64,000 nt of DNA. Source: Citreimonas salinaria. Its GTDB lineage: Bacteria; Pseudomonadota; Alphaproteobacteria; Rhodobacterales; Rhodobacteraceae. The position numbers and the translations under genes were made by a program. Position 1 is the stretch's first letter. Each line of letters begins with the position of its first letter. The stretch lies in assembly GCF_900107235.1 (NCBI RefSeq), contig NZ_FNPF01000003.1:186001-250000 (forward strand). The letters run 5' to 3'. This document shows, one piece after another, positions 1 through 9,282 of this stretch. The notes beneath the pieces were generated by a model. It made no database searches. It saw nothing but the letters and a program-made list of their open reading frames with translations, and was not told the DNA's origin.

Positions 1-2029
1 TCTTGCCCAGCGTCGAGGCGTCGAGCAGCCCGAGGCTGCCGCGGGTCGCGTCGATCTCGCGCGCGACGGCGGCGTGCTTGTCCTCGCCCGCGCGAGGGTA
101 GCAGTAGGGCCGGCGCCATTGGCCCACCGGCTCCCACTTGGCGCCGTGGGTTTCGTGCCAGTCGTGCAGCGGCGTGCGGCGGATCGGCTGGAACAGCGGA
201 CCGCGCGCCTCGCCCGCGATGGCGCCCATCGACACCGGCGTGTAGGGCGGCCGGAAGGTGGTGGTGCCGACCTGCGGGATCGGTGCGTTCAACGCCCGAG
301 AAAGTACGGCCAGTCCATTGATGTTGCTCATCTTTCCCTGGTCGGTGGCCATACCCAGCGTGGTGTAGCGCTTGGTGTGCTCGACCGACTCGAAGCCCTC
401 CTGCGCGGCGAGATGCACGTCCGAGACCTTCACGTCGTTCTGGAAGTCGAGGAACGCTTTGGCGCGCAGCGCGTGGGGTGCCCCCTGCGGCATCATCCAG
501 ACCGGGGCGAGCGGCGCCTCGGCCGGTTGTTCCGCGTCGGGCGCGGACGCGTCGGACGGGGTGCCGCCGAGATCGCGCGCGGCGGTTTTTCCGGCCTTTT
601 CAGCATCTTTCAGGATGGAGCTCAGGTCCCCCTGCCCGTTCGCGGCGCCTGCGGCGATGACGTTGGATGCGCCATCCTGACCGATCGGCGCGCGGTCGGG
701 ATCGGGGCGGAAGGCTGCCGCGGCCTCGTCCCAGACCAGCTTGCCGCCGCAATGCGACCACAGGTGCACGACCGGCGACCATCCGCCCGACATGGCGACC
801 GCGTCGCAGGCGATGGTCTCGAGCGGCGTGCCCTCACCCGCCTGGGCGCAGATTTCGACGCCGGTGAGGGCGCGCGTGCCGTTGACCTGTGCGATGCCGC
901 GGCCGGTCAGCACGCGGATGCCGGCGGCCTGCGCCTCGGCCATCAGGGCGCCGCCACCCTCGGGTCGTGCGTCCAGCACCGCCGGGACCGTCAGCCCCGC
1001 GCGGTGATGCGCCAGCGCCGTGCGGTAGGCGTCGTCGTTGTTGGTCACCACCACCAGCCGGTCGCCGGCCGAGACGCCCCAGTTGACGATGTAGTCGCGC
1101 ACGGCCGAGGCCAGCATCACGCCGGGACGGTCGTTGCCCGCGAAGGGCAGCGGACGCTCGATCGCGCCGGTGGCGGTCACGATGCGCCCCGCGCGGATGC
1201 GCCACAGCCGGTGGCGCGGGCCGGGCGCGTCGGGCGCATGATCCGCCAGACGCTCGTAACCCAGGACGTAGCCGTGGTCGTACAGCCCCGCCCCCTGGAG
1301 GCGCAGGCGCAGCGTGACGTTCGGCATGTTGTCGAGCGCCTGCAGCGTGTCGCCGATCCAGTCCTCGGGCGTCTTGCCGTCGATCGTGCCGCCGTCGACC
1401 GGCGCGCGGCCGCCCCAATGGCCCGTCTGCTCGACCAGCAGCACGCGCAGCCCGGATTCGCCCGCCGTCTTCGCCGCCTGCAGGCCGGCCACGCCGCCTC
1501 CGACCACCAGTACGTCGGTGTGGTGGTGGAAATGCTCATAGCGGTCGGGATCGCGCGCCTCGACCGCAGGCGCGCGGCCAAGACCGGCCGAATGGCGGAT
1601 GAACGGTTCGTAGACGTGTTTCCAGAAGGCGCGGGGATGGATGAACATCTTGTAGTAGAAGCCAGCGGGCAGGAACCGCGACAGCGCCGCGTTCACCGCG
1701 CCCACGTCGTAGTCGAGGCTGGGCCAGCAATTCTGCGAGGCGGCCTGCAGCCCGTCGAACAGTTCTGTCGTGGTGGCGCGGGCGTTGGGCTCGAACCGGT
1801 CGCCCTGCCCCAGCCCGACCAGCGCGTTCGGCTCCTCGGCGCCCGAGGCGATCACCCCGCGCGGGCGGTGATACTTGAAGCTGCGCCCGACCAGTGTGCG
1901 GCCCGAGGCAAGCAGCGCCGAGGCGAGCGTGTCGCCCGGATGGCCGCGCAACGTGGTCCCGTCGAAGGTGAAGCTGACCTGGCGGCTGCGGTCGATCAGC
2001 CGGCCGCCTGTGGCGAGACGGGTGCTCAT
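1..2029 (-). CDS. soxA: Sarcosine oxidase alpha subunit, 3' end outside window
   Basis: The largest subunit of heterotetrameric sarcosine oxidase, which oxidatively demethylates sarcosine to glycine and passes the methyl group to tetrahydrofolate. About 676 codons are present; the family is roughly 1000 residues, so the C-terminal part, including most of the GcvT-like folate-binding half, lies beyond base 1. The N-terminus reads MSTRLATGGRLIDRS, followed by the SFTFDG region typical of the beta-grasp domain, and a dinucleotide-binding VVGGGVAGLQAA near residue 170. The start ATG overlaps the soxD stop as ATGA (2026-2029). The order soxB-soxD-soxA on the minus strand is the standard soxBDAG operon, and soxG is expected just off the left edge. 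Not to be confused with the sulfur-oxidation soxA at 12660. Confidence 0.93.
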   Translation of the reverse strand, partial: MSTRLATGGRLIDRSRQVSFTFDGTTLRGHPGDTLASALLASGRTLVGRSFKYHRPRGVIASGAEEPNALVGLGQGDRFEPNARATTTELFDGLQAASQNCWPSLDYDVGAVNAALSRFLPAGFYYKMFIHPRAFWKHVYEPFIRHSAGLGRAPAVEARDPDRYEHFHHHTDVLVVGGGVAGLQAAKTAGESGLRVLLVEQTGHWGGRAPVDGGTIDGKTPEDWIGDTLQALDNMPNVTLRLRLQGAGLYDHGYVLGYERLADHAPDAPGPRHRLWRIRAGRIVTATGAIERPLPFAGNDRPGVMLASAVRDYIVNWGVSAGDRLVVVTNNDDAYRTALAHHRAGLTVPAVLDARPEGGGALMAEAQAAGIRVLTGRGIAQVNGTRALTGVEICAQAGEGTPLETIACDAVAMSGGWSPVVHLWSHCGGKLVWDEAAAAFRPDPDRAPIGQDGASNVIAAGAANGQGDLSSILKDAEKAGKTAARDLGGTPSDASAPDAEQPAEAPLAPVWMMPQGAPHALRAKAFLDFQNDVKVSDVHLAAQEGFESVEHTKRYTTLGMATDQGKMSNINGLAVLSRALNAPIPQVGTTTFRPPYTPVSMGAIAGEARGPLFQPIRRTPLHDWHETHGAKWEPVGQWRRPYCYPRAGEDKHAAVAREIDATRGSLGLLDASTLGK

Positions 2030-2355
2030 GCGCGGGAATCTTTCGGCTGGTCGGTTCGGCGTTCGGCGATCCGGTCGCGGATCTCCTGCGGCGGCTCGGT
2101 CGTCTGCGCGGGATAGGTGCCGAAGACCTCGTTCGTGGCGGTGCAGCGCGCGGCGTGGAACCACTTGCCGCAGCCCATCGCATGGCGCCAGCGCTCGAAA
2201 TGCACGCCGCGCGGGTTGTCGCGCAGGAACAGGTATTCCTCGAACGCGGCGTCGGTGCTGTCGGGGCCACGCCGGGCGATGTGCGCTTGCCCGCCGGGGG
2301 CAAGCTCGATCTCGTCCGCGGCGACGCCGCAGCATGGGCAGGTCAGGATCAGCAT
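2026..2355 (-). CDS. soxD: Sarcosine oxidase delta subunit
   Basis: Small zinc-binding subunit of heterotetrameric sarcosine oxidase, about 109 residues, the normal length. It starts MLILTCPCCG and carries the early CPCCG cysteines, an HAMGCGKWF block and a NEVFGTYPA block, all recognisable for the family. An in-frame ATG 22 codons upstream (base 2421) also exists, but family proteins begin at MLI, so 2355 is preferred. The gene overlaps soxA by four bases, indicating translational coupling. It is separated from soxB by about 450 bp holding a small membrane protein gene, a slightly loose arrangement for this operon. Confidence 0.93.
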   Translation of the reverse strand: MLILTCPCCGVAADEIELAPGGQAHIARRGPDSTDAAFEEYLFLRDNPRGVHFERWRHAMGCGKWFHAARCTATNEVFGTYPAQTTEPPQEIRDRIAERRTDQPKDSRA

Positions 2356-2451
2356 GACGCACCCCGCTGTTGCGGGATGCGTTTGCAAGCAGAGGCGATG
2401 CGCGCCGTTACATGGCCGCACGCATCGCCCTGCCGGAATGCGTGTTCGACC

Positions 2452-2646
2452 TCAGTCGACTTCGAGCGGTTCCGGCTCGGTGGCCTCTTCGAGCGGCTCG
2501 GGCTCGACAACGGTGCCTTCCTCGATCTCGGCGCCGGGCGTGGTGGCTTCAAGCGCCTCGTCGCCGGCCTCGAAGACGCCCCAGGCGAACAGCACGACCA
2601 GCAGGATGATGATGGCGATGACGATGAGAATGATGTTACGCAGCAT
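2452..2646 (-). CDS. Small single-pass membrane protein, unknown function
   Basis: A 64-residue protein inside the sarcosine oxidase operon, between soxB and soxD. The sequence shows one strongly hydrophobic helix near the N-terminus (LIVIAIIILLVVLFAW, about residues 6-22) followed by an acidic, proline/glutamate-rich tail (VVEPEPLEE, EPEPLEV). The likely ribosome site is AAGGA, six bases before the ATG. The topology suggests a bitopic protein with a charged soluble tail. I recognise no family and infer no function. Placement on the same strand suggests co-transcription with soxBDA. Confidence 0.65.
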   Translation of the reverse strand: MLRNIILIVIAIIILLVVLFAWGVFEAGDEALEATTPGAEIEEGTVVEPEPLEEATEPEPLEVD

Positions 2647-2803
2647 GACGGGTCCTTTTCGCGTTGGTGGTCTGCGCGATCAACCTTTCGTGCGCGCCCC
2701 GAGTTCCCGACGCGTGCGGCACGCCGCCGATGCGATGCCCGCGTGCAACACCGCCGCGCGACGACCGGCCCCGCCACGTCCGCGCGCGTTTCCGCCGCGC
2801 GGG

Positions 2804-4048
2804 TCAATGTGCCACCCCGGCGGCGACGGATTCGTCGATGAAGCGCCCCTCGCGGAATCGGTCGAGCGAGAACGAGTCCGTCAGCGGCGCGTGCCCCTTG
2901 GCCATCAGCTCGGCGAAGCCCCAGCCCGAGCCGGGGATCGCCTTGAACCCGCCAGTGCCCCAGCCGCAATTGACGAAACAGTTCTGAAGCGGCGTCTTCG
3001 ACAGGATGGGCGAGCGGTCACCCGTCATGTCGACGATCCCGCCCCACCAGCGCAGCATCTTGAGCCGCGAGAGCATCGGGAAGGTCTCGATCAGCGCGCG
3101 CACGGTTTCCTCGACATGGTGGAAGCTTCCCCGCTGGGTGTAGTTGTTGTAGCCGTCCGCGCCGCCGCCGATGACCATCTCGCCCTTGTCGGACTGGCTC
3201 ATGTAGCCGTGCACGGTGTTGGCCATGACGACGCAGTCCATGATCGGCTTGATCGGCTCGGAGACCAGCGCCTGCAGCGCCACGGATTCGATCGGCAGCC
3301 GGAACCCGGCCATCTGCGCCAGCACGCCGGAATGGCCCGCGACCACCAGCCCCAGCTTGTCGCAGGCGATGGCGCCCTTGGTGGTGTCGACGCCGGTCAC
3401 GCGGTCGCCGTCGCGGCGGATGCCGGTGACCTCGCATTGCTGGATGATGTCCATGCCCATCGCCGAGCACGCCCGCGCGTAGCCCCAGGCCACTGCGTCG
3501 TGCCGCGCGGTGCCACCCCGCGCCTGCCACAGCGCGCCCAGCACCGGGTAGCGCGGCCCTTCGAGGCGGATGATCGGCACGATCTTCTTCACTTCGGCGG
3601 GGGTGATGAACCGCGTCTCGACCCCCTGAAGCGCGTTGGCATGCGCGGTGCGCCGGTAGCCGCGCACCTCGTGTTCGGTCTGGGCCAGCATCATGACGCC
3701 GCGCGGGCTGAACATGACGTTGTAGTTCAGGTCCTGGCTCAGCGTCTCGTAGAGGGCGCGCGACTTCTCGTAGATCGCGGCCGACGGGTCCTGGAGATAG
3801 TTCGACCGGATGATCGTCGTGTTGCGCCCGGTATTGCCGCCGCCCAGCCAGCCCTTTTCCAACACCGCCACGTTGGTGATGCCGAACCGCTTGCCGAGGT
3901 AGTAGGCGGTCGCAAGGCCGTGCCCGCCCGCGCCGACGATGATCACGTCGTAGCGCGCCTTGGGCTGCGCACGGCGCCAGGCCCGCTCCCAGCCGCGATG
4001 GCCGGTCAACGCCTCACGGGCGACGGCGAAGGCGGAATAACGTTTCAT
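2804..4048 (-). CDS. soxB: Sarcosine oxidase beta subunit
   Basis: FAD-containing catalytic subunit of heterotetrameric sarcosine oxidase, 414 residues, matching the usual length of about 415. It starts MKRYSAFAVAREALTG, a characteristic family N-terminus; an in-frame start 26 codons upstream is disfavoured for that reason. The Rossmann motif VDIIVGAGGHGLATAYYL-type region (VIIVGAGGHGLA near residue 36) and the C-terminal GWGTGGFKAIPGSG block are visible. It is the first gene of soxBDA(G) and diverges from ccmI with about 200 bp between them, where the operon promoter should lie. Confidence 0.95.
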   Translation of the reverse strand: MKRYSAFAVAREALTGHRGWERAWRRAQPKARYDVIIVGAGGHGLATAYYLGKRFGITNVAVLEKGWLGGGNTGRNTTIIRSNYLQDPSAAIYEKSRALYETLSQDLNYNVMFSPRGVMMLAQTEHEVRGYRRTAHANALQGVETRFITPAEVKKIVPIIRLEGPRYPVLGALWQARGGTARHDAVAWGYARACSAMGMDIIQQCEVTGIRRDGDRVTGVDTTKGAIACDKLGLVVAGHSGVLAQMAGFRLPIESVALQALVSEPIKPIMDCVVMANTVHGYMSQSDKGEMVIGGGADGYNNYTQRGSFHHVEETVRALIETFPMLSRLKMLRWWGGIVDMTGDRSPILSKTPLQNCFVNCGWGTGGFKAIPGSGWGFAELMAKGHAPLTDSFSLDRFREGRFIDESVAAGVAH

Positions 4049-4250
4049 GGCATCCGAATCCCGGGGCATCCTGCCCTTCCCAGTAGCAAGGCGTATCACC
4101 GCGTCCGCCGCCCGCAAGCGGCGCAATGCGACGCAGAAGCGACATGGGCGTTCCGCATATACGACGGGGGCGATCTGCCGCGCCCCGACAACCCTTTCGC
4201 CCGAGGCCGCGCGGGGTTACATCTGCGCGGCGCAACGAGGCGGAGACGAC

Positions 4251-5504
4251 ATGACGCTGTTCTGGGGAGTGACGGGCGCGATGGCGCTGGCCGTGGCCGC
4301 GCTGCTGGCGCTCGCGGTGCTGCGAGGGCGGCGCGACGACGCCCCGGCGCAGGCATCCGACCTGCGGGTCTACCGGGACCAGCTGGCCGAGATAGACCGC
4401 GATCTGGCGCGCGGCACCATCCCCGCGGACGAGGCCGAGCGGCTGCGCACCGAGGTGTCGCGCCGGATCCTGGCGGCCGACAGCGCCGCCCGCACCGACA
4501 CCGCCGGCCCCGAGCAGCCGCGCACGGCTTCCCGCGCAGTGGCGGCACTGACGGTGGCGCTGGTGGTGATCGGCGGCTTCGCGCTCTACACCCGGCTTGG
4601 TGCGCCGGGCTATCCCGACCTGCCGCGCCAGAGCCGCATCGCGGCGGCCGAGGACGCGCGCCAGACCCGCCCGACCCAGGCCGAGGCCGAGGCCGGCCTG
4701 CCGGCCACGCAGGCGCCCGACATCGATCCCGCTTACCTCGAACTGGTGCAGAAGCTGCGCGGCGCCGTTGCCGAGCGACCCGGCGACATCGAGGGCCTGA
4801 CCCTGCTCGCCCGGTCCGAAGCCGCCTTGGGCAATTTCGTCGCGGCCTACGAGGCGCAACAGGCGATCATCGAAGCCAAGGGCGACGCGGCGACCGCGCG
4901 TGACTACGCCGACCTGGCGGACATGATGATCCTCGCCGCAGGCGGCTATGTCAGCCCCCAGGCCGAGGCCGCGCTCGACGCCGCGCTGACGCGCGATCCG
5001 ACCAACGGCGTGGCGCGCTACTACGCGGGGCTGATGATGGCCCAGACCGGCCGGCCCGACATAGCCTTCAATGCTTGGGACCGCCTGCTGCGCGAAAGCC
5101 CGCCGGACGCGCCTTGGCTGCCGCCCCTGCGCGCCCAGATCAAGGACCTCGCCTGGCGCGCCGGCGTCTCGGACTATACTCTGCCAGAACCGCAAGATCC
5201 CGCTGCAACGCCGCCCGGCCCGGCCCCCGGCCCAACGGCCGAGGACATGGAAAGTGCCGCACAGATGACGCCCGAGCAGCGGATGGAAATGATCCGCGGC
5301 ATGGTCTCGGGCCTCTCCGACCGCCTGTCCACCCAAGGCGGCCCGCCCGAGGAATGGGCCCGGCTGATCACCGCGCTTGGCGTGCTGGGCGAGACCGACC
5401 GCGCCCGCGCCATCTGGACCGAGGCGCAGACCGCTTTCGCCGGTTCGCAAGAGGCGCTCGACACCCTGGCCGCGGCCGCGGCCAGGGTGGGGATCGACCA
5501 GTGA
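4251..5504 (+). CDS. ccmI: Cytochrome c biogenesis protein CcmI
   Basis: Membrane component of the system I cytochrome c maturation machinery, which presents apocytochrome c to the heme ligation complex. The 417-residue protein has an N-terminal helix (LFWGVTGAMALAVAALLALAV), a cytoplasmic segment with the diagnostic VYRDQLAEIDRDLARG, a second helix (AVAALTVALVVIGGFALY, near residues 97-115) and a long TPR-like periplasmic domain (TLLARSEAALGNF, ARYYAGLMMAQTGRPD). The longer in-frame start upstream (4047) would add a charged N-terminus with no family counterpart. Stop is followed by ruvX 112 bp downstream. Confidence 0.93.
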   Translation: MTLFWGVTGAMALAVAALLALAVLRGRRDDAPAQASDLRVYRDQLAEIDRDLARGTIPADEAERLRTEVSRRILAADSAARTDTAGPEQPRTASRAVAALTVALVVIGGFALYTRLGAPGYPDLPRQSRIAAAEDARQTRPTQAEAEAGLPATQAPDIDPAYLELVQKLRGAVAERPGDIEGLTLLARSEAALGNFVAAYEAQQAIIEAKGDAATARDYADLADMMILAAGGYVSPQAEAALDAALTRDPTNGVARYYAGLMMAQTGRPDIAFNAWDRLLRESPPDAPWLPPLRAQIKDLAWRAGVSDYTLPEPQDPAATPPGPAPGPTAEDMESAAQMTPEQRMEMIRGMVSGLSDRLSTQGGPPEEWARLITALGVLGETDRARAIWTEAQTAFAGSQEALDTLAAAAARVGIDQ

Positions 5505-5616
5505 CCGCACGGCGCCGCCTCACGGTTGTCCCGGCCGGCGTGTGTCGCGCTGGCGGCGCCCGGCACCCGCGACGGCAGCAGCGCGTCCAGCCCCGCCAGA
5601 CCCGGGGTCCCATGCC

Positions 5617-6102
5617 ATGATCCACGAGGACATTGCCGATTTCGCCGCCGCGCTGCGCCCGATGCAGGCGCTGGCCGGGCTCGACCTCGGCGACAAGACC
5701 ATCGGCGTGGCAGTGTCGGATTCGATGCGCTCGGTCGCCTCGCCGCTGCAGACGATCCGCCGCCGCAAGTTCACCCTCGACGCCGAAGCGCTGCTGTCGG
5801 TTCTGCAGCAACGCGTCATCGGGGGCCTCGTGCTAGGCCTGCCGCGCAACATGGACGGCAGCGAAGGCCCGCGCTGCCAGTCCACCCGCGCCTTCGCGCG
5901 CAACGTCTCGCGGCTCTGGGACGGGCCCATCGGCTTCTGGGACGAGCGCCTGTCCACGGTCGCCGCGGAACGCGCGTTGCTCGAGGCCGACACGTCGCGG
6001 CGCCGCCGGGCCGAGGTGATCGACCACGTGGCCGCCGCCTACATCCTGCAAGGCGCACTCGACCGGCTTGCGCACCTCTCGGCGTCGCAGGACCGCCCAT
6101 GA
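5617..6102 (+). CDS. ruvX: Putative pre-16S rRNA nuclease / Holliday junction resolvase-like RuvX
   Basis: YqgF-family RNase H-fold nuclease of 161 residues, needed for 16S rRNA 5' end maturation in bacteria where tested. Visible motifs are GLDLGDKTIGVAVSD with the first catalytic Asp, the GLPRNMDGSEG block, the WDERLST motif and a C-terminal DHVAAAYILQ segment with the last catalytic Asp. The start chosen follows the alignment of the first motif near residue 20. The stop overlaps the start of the DUF1289 gene as ATGA. Confidence 0.93.
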   Translation: MIHEDIADFAAALRPMQALAGLDLGDKTIGVAVSDSMRSVASPLQTIRRRKFTLDAEALLSVLQQRVIGGLVLGLPRNMDGSEGPRCQSTRAFARNVSRLWDGPIGFWDERLSTVAAERALLEADTSRRRRAEVIDHVAAAYILQGALDRLAHLSASQDRP

Positions 6103-6356
6103 CCGACCGCCCCTCGGACACCGACAAGCTCTGGCGGCGGGACGAGATCGAAAGCCCCTGCGTCAAGACATGCGTGATCCACCCCGAGACGCGCCTCTGC
6201 ACCGGCTGCCATCGCAGCATCGACGAGATCACGCGCTGGTCGAAGATGACGCCCGAGGAGCGCCGCGCCGTCATGGCCGAGCTGCCCGAGCGCGGCGGCG
6301 CATTGCGCGAGCGCCGGGGCGGCCGCGCCGCGCGGCTTGCGCGACGCGACGGCTAG
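6099..6356 (+). CDS. DUF1289 domain protein
   Basis: An 85-residue protein with the DUF1289 signature SPCVKTCVIHPETRLCTGCHR, followed by an EITRWSKMTPEERRAV helix. Four cysteines in C-x3-C-x-(8)-C-x2-C layout suggest a metal site. Function is unknown in the family. It is translationally coupled to ruvX through a four-base ATGA overlap and is convergent with the permease gene at 6387, with only 30 bp between the two stops. The C-terminal tail is arginine-rich. Confidence 0.85.
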   Translation: MTDRPSDTDKLWRRDEIESPCVKTCVIHPETRLCTGCHRSIDEITRWSKMTPEERRAVMAELPERGGALRERRGGRAARLARRDG

Positions 6357-6386
6357 TGCGCAGTCCGGTCGCGAACTTTCCCGGCC

Positions 6387-7208
6387 TTATCCCTCGAAGG
6401 CGGTGAACAGCATGTTGACCGCGACGATCAGGATGAACACCGCGAAGGAGCGCCGCAGCGTCAACGCGTCGAGCCGGTGGGCGATCTTCGCGCCGATCGG
6501 CGCCGTGAACAGCGTCATCGACACCGCCACCACGAAGGCCGGCAGGTTGACCGCGCCGAAGGTCAGCGGCGGCGGCGCCGCGACGTCGACCATCAGGAAG
6601 CCGATCACCGACGGCACCGCGATCAGCGCGCCGAAACCCGCGGCGGTCGCCACGGCGGCATGGATCGCCACGTTGAACAGCGTCATCAGCGGAACGCCGA
6701 AGGTGCCCCCACCGATACCCATCAACACCGAAAGAAGGCCGACCAGCGGCGACAGGATCGACCGCCCCAGAACCCCGGGCATCTGCTGGCCCAGCCGCCA
6801 GTCCTGCCGCCCGAAGGCCAGGTACAGGCCCACCAGCAGCGCCACGATGCCGAACAGCGCCTCGAGCGCCTCGGAGCGCACCTTTGCGGCAACGAACACG
6901 CCCGCGATCGCGCCGATGACGATGCCCGGCGCCCAGGTCTTCAGGATGTGCCAGTTGACCGCGCCGCGCTTGTTGTGCGCCGCCACCGACCTCAGCGAGG
7001 TGATCACGATCGCGGCCAACGACGTGGCGAGGCAGATCTGCATCAGCTGCGGCCCGCCGAAGCCCAGCGTGGAGAAGACGAAGAAGAACGCCGGCACGTG
7101 CACGATGCCGCCGCCGACGCCCAGCATGCCGGCCAAGAGACCCGCGAAGGCGCCGGACACGAGAAGAAGCCCCACCAGGGGCGCGAGCGTCGCGAAATCG
7201 GGGATCAT
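6387..7208 (-). CDS. TauE/SafE family sulfite exporter-type permease
   Basis: A 273-residue polytopic inner-membrane protein with about eight helices. The twin glycine-rich signatures of the TauE/SafE family are visible: AGMLGVGGGIVHVPAF near residue 25 and LMGIGGGTFGVPLM near residue 160. Family members move sulfite, sulfoacetate or related organosulfur anions; the substrate here cannot be told. Its start overlaps the dusA stop as ATGA, so it is probably co-translated from the dusA transcript. A longer reading frame upstream of this ATG overlaps dusA in another frame and is not credible as protein. Confidence 0.88.
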   Translation of the reverse strand: MIPDFATLAPLVGLLLVSGAFAGLLAGMLGVGGGIVHVPAFFFVFSTLGFGGPQLMQICLATSLAAIVITSLRSVAAHNKRGAVNWHILKTWAPGIVIGAIAGVFVAAKVRSEALEALFGIVALLVGLYLAFGRQDWRLGQQMPGVLGRSILSPLVGLLSVLMGIGGGTFGVPLMTLFNVAIHAAVATAAGFGALIAVPSVIGFLMVDVAAPPPLTFGAVNLPAFVVAVSMTLFTAPIGAKIAHRLDALTLRRSFAVFILIVAVNMLFTAFEG

Positions 7209-8227
7209 GCGGCGCGCGCCTCTTCCATGTGCGAAAGCGCCGTCTCGATAAGCCGCGCATCGGCACCGGGGCGCACCGCGTGCTCGGACAGCGTGCGGCG
7301 CCAGGCGCGTGCCCCGGGACGCCCGGCGAACAGGCCCAGCATGTGGCGCGTGACCTGCGACAGCTTGCCGCCCGCGTCGACATGCGCCTGCGCGTAGGGC
7401 ATCATCGCGTGCGCCACGTCTTCGGGTGCGCGCGCGCGGGGCACGTCGCCCCATATCGCCGCGTCGGCGTTCGACAGGATGTCCCAGGGCTGGTGGTAGG
7501 CGGCGCGGCCGATCATCACCCCGTCAAGCCCCTGGTCCAGCAACGAGACGGCCGCATCGAGGCCGTCGACTCCGCCGTTGATCGAGATGTGCAGGTTGGG
7601 GAACAGCTGCTTCATGCGCATGACGAGGTCGTAGTCGAGCGGCGGGACGTCGCGGTTCTCCTTCGGGCTGAGCCCCTGCAGCCAGGCCTTGCGCGCGTGG
7701 ATGGTCACGCGCTCGCAGCCGGCCGCGACAATGCGGGCGAGGAATTCGGGCAGGACCGTTTCGGGATCCTGGTCGTCGACGCCGATCCGGCATTTCACCG
7801 TGACGGGCACATCCGTGGCGTCGCGCATCGCCATGACGCAGCGCGCGACCAGCCCGGGGTCGCGCATGAGCACCGCTCCGAACGTGCCCGATTGCACCCT
7901 GTCCGACGGGCAGCCGCAATTGAGGTTGATCTCGGCATATCCCGCCCGCGCCCCCATCCGCGCCGCCTGCGCCAGCTCAAAGGGGTCCGAGCCGCCGAGT
8001 TGCAGCGCCACGGGCTGTTCCGCGGCGTCGAAGTCCAGCAGGTGCAGCGCCCCGCCCCGCACCAGCGCCGGCGCCGTCACCATCTCGGTGTACAGCAGTG
8101 CCCTCGCCGAAATCAGGCGGTGGAAGTACCTGCAGCTTCGGTCGGTCCAGTCCATCATCGGGGCCACGCTTAGCCGCGCGGCGCGCTCGATGTCCGAAGC
8201 GCTGTGTCTTGCTGGCTCTGCGTTCAT
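7205..8227 (-). CDS. dusA: tRNA-dihydrouridine(20/20a) synthase DusA
   Basis: FMN enzyme of 340 residues that reduces uridine 20/20a in the tRNA D-loop. Motifs: SVAPMMDWTDRSCR at the N-terminus, LQLGGSDP, the catalytic-cysteine region INLNCGCPSDRVQ, VTVKCRIGVDD, and INGGVDGLDAA with VMIGRAAY near the C-terminal phosphate-binding site. The DWTDR and NCGCPSD variants are typical of DusA rather than DusB or DusC. The start at MNAEPARHS is chosen over an in-frame ATG 22 codons upstream, which would add a lysine/arginine-rich leader absent from the family. Confidence 0.93.
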   Translation of the reverse strand: MNAEPARHSASDIERAARLSVAPMMDWTDRSCRYFHRLISARALLYTEMVTAPALVRGGALHLLDFDAAEQPVALQLGGSDPFELAQAARMGARAGYAEINLNCGCPSDRVQSGTFGAVLMRDPGLVARCVMAMRDATDVPVTVKCRIGVDDQDPETVLPEFLARIVAAGCERVTIHARKAWLQGLSPKENRDVPPLDYDLVMRMKQLFPNLHISINGGVDGLDAAVSLLDQGLDGVMIGRAAYHQPWDILSNADAAIWGDVPRARAPEDVAHAMMPYAQAHVDAGGKLSQVTRHMLGLFAGRPGARAWRRTLSEHAVRPGADARLIETALSHMEEARAA

Positions 8228-8493
8228 GGTCACCCGACCGCTGCTCCTCGATTTCCGGGCCTTTTGCCCCCGTTTCTTGTGGCAGTGCAACAAGTCGTTG
8301 CAGCGGGCCCGAGTTCTCGCACCTCTCTCGGGCGTGCCGGGGGTCCGGGACGACTTAAAGCTATACGCGATGAGCGCCGGTCCGACGGCCGATCAGGCCA
8401 TCGTCCGAGCGTCCGCCCGGCAACGTCTTCCGCCGAACAGGAGGAATGGCAGACCGAGAGCCTGCGGCGCGTCCGCCCGCGGGCACCCCGACG

Positions 8494-9282
8494 TCACGCC
8501 GGGTCGTCGGACGACGGTTTGGCGCCGCGCTTGTGGACGGCAGCGGGCAGGTCCTGCGGCACGAGCTCCGCGAGCATCGTGGCGAGCTTGCTGCCCCACC
8601 CCGGAACCACGCCCCGCTTGCCTTTCATCAGCGCCTTGTAGCCGGCACGCGCGACCTTCTCTGGATCGTCCTTGGAATCGCTGTCGGCAATCGGCGTGTC
8701 CTCGAGGTCGTTGCTCTCGCGGTGGAAGATCGGCGTTTCGGTGGGGCCGGGCATCAGGCAGGTCAGCGTCACCGGGCTGTCCCGCCACTCGTCCTGAAGC
8801 GCATAGACAAGACTGTCGAGGTAGGCCTTCGTCGCGTTGTAGACGGCGTCGTAGGGTCCGGGCACGAAGCCGCCGATGGACCCGGTAACAAGGATGCGGC
8901 CTGCGCCGCGGGCGTGCATCTTCCGGCCCATCCGGTGCAGAAGCATGGTCGTCTGAAGCACGTTGAGATCGATGCGGTGCCGCACCGCATCCCAGTCCTG
9001 GTCGTGGAAGGCGTGGCCAAGCGCGCGACCGGCATTGGCGAAGAACAGGTCGATCTCACGGTCGGCGATCGCCCGCCAGAACGTCTCGATGCCGTCGCGC
9101 GTGGCAAGATCGGCCACGTGGCTTTCGACGCTCACACCGATGCCCTTTAACTCGCGCGCCGCGGCGATCTCCGCCTCGTCGGCGCAGATGACCAGGTCGT
9201 GGCCGTCCTCGGCGGCAAGCCGTGCAAGGATGCGGCCAAGGCCGGTCGATGCGCCCGTGACGACTGCGAGCTTTTCAGCCAT
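8494..9282 (-). CDS. SDR-family oxidoreductase, copy 2 of a tandem pair
   Basis: A 262-residue short-chain dehydrogenase. It carries the cofactor glycine motif TGASTGLG (residues 9-16), an acidic CADEAEIA stretch after beta-2, the FANAG motif, the active-site serine in LVTGSIGG and the catalytic YNATK. The paralogue immediately upstream (9275-10066) shares TGASTG, YNATKAYLD and CLMPGPT, so the two are a tandem duplication with divergence. The genes overlap by eight bases. Substrate unknown; the neighbouring flavodoxin-like reductase suggests a small redox or stress module. Confidence 0.85.
   Translation of the reverse strand: MAEKLAVVTGASTGLGRILARLAAEDGHDLVICADEAEIAAARELKGIGVSVESHVADLATRDGIETFWRAIADREIDLFFANAGRALGHAFHDQDWDAVRHRIDLNVLQTTMLLHRMGRKMHARGAGRILVTGSIGGFVPGPYDAVYNATKAYLDSLVYALQDEWRDSPVTLTCLMPGPTETPIFHRESNDLEDTPIADSDSKDDPEKVARAGYKALMKGKRGVVPGWGSKLATMLAELVPQDLPAAVHKRGAKPSSDDPA

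Noticed and set aside
74-2116. A plus-strand open frame of 680 codons opposite sarcosine oxidase alpha
   Set aside because: Shadow frame; the minus strand reads as a recognisable enzyme with the normal operon order.
5501-5620. A GTG-started 39-codon frame joining ccmI and ruvX by four-base overlaps on both sides
   Set aside because: Arg/Pro-rich without a signal or known family; overlap pattern alone is weak evidence.
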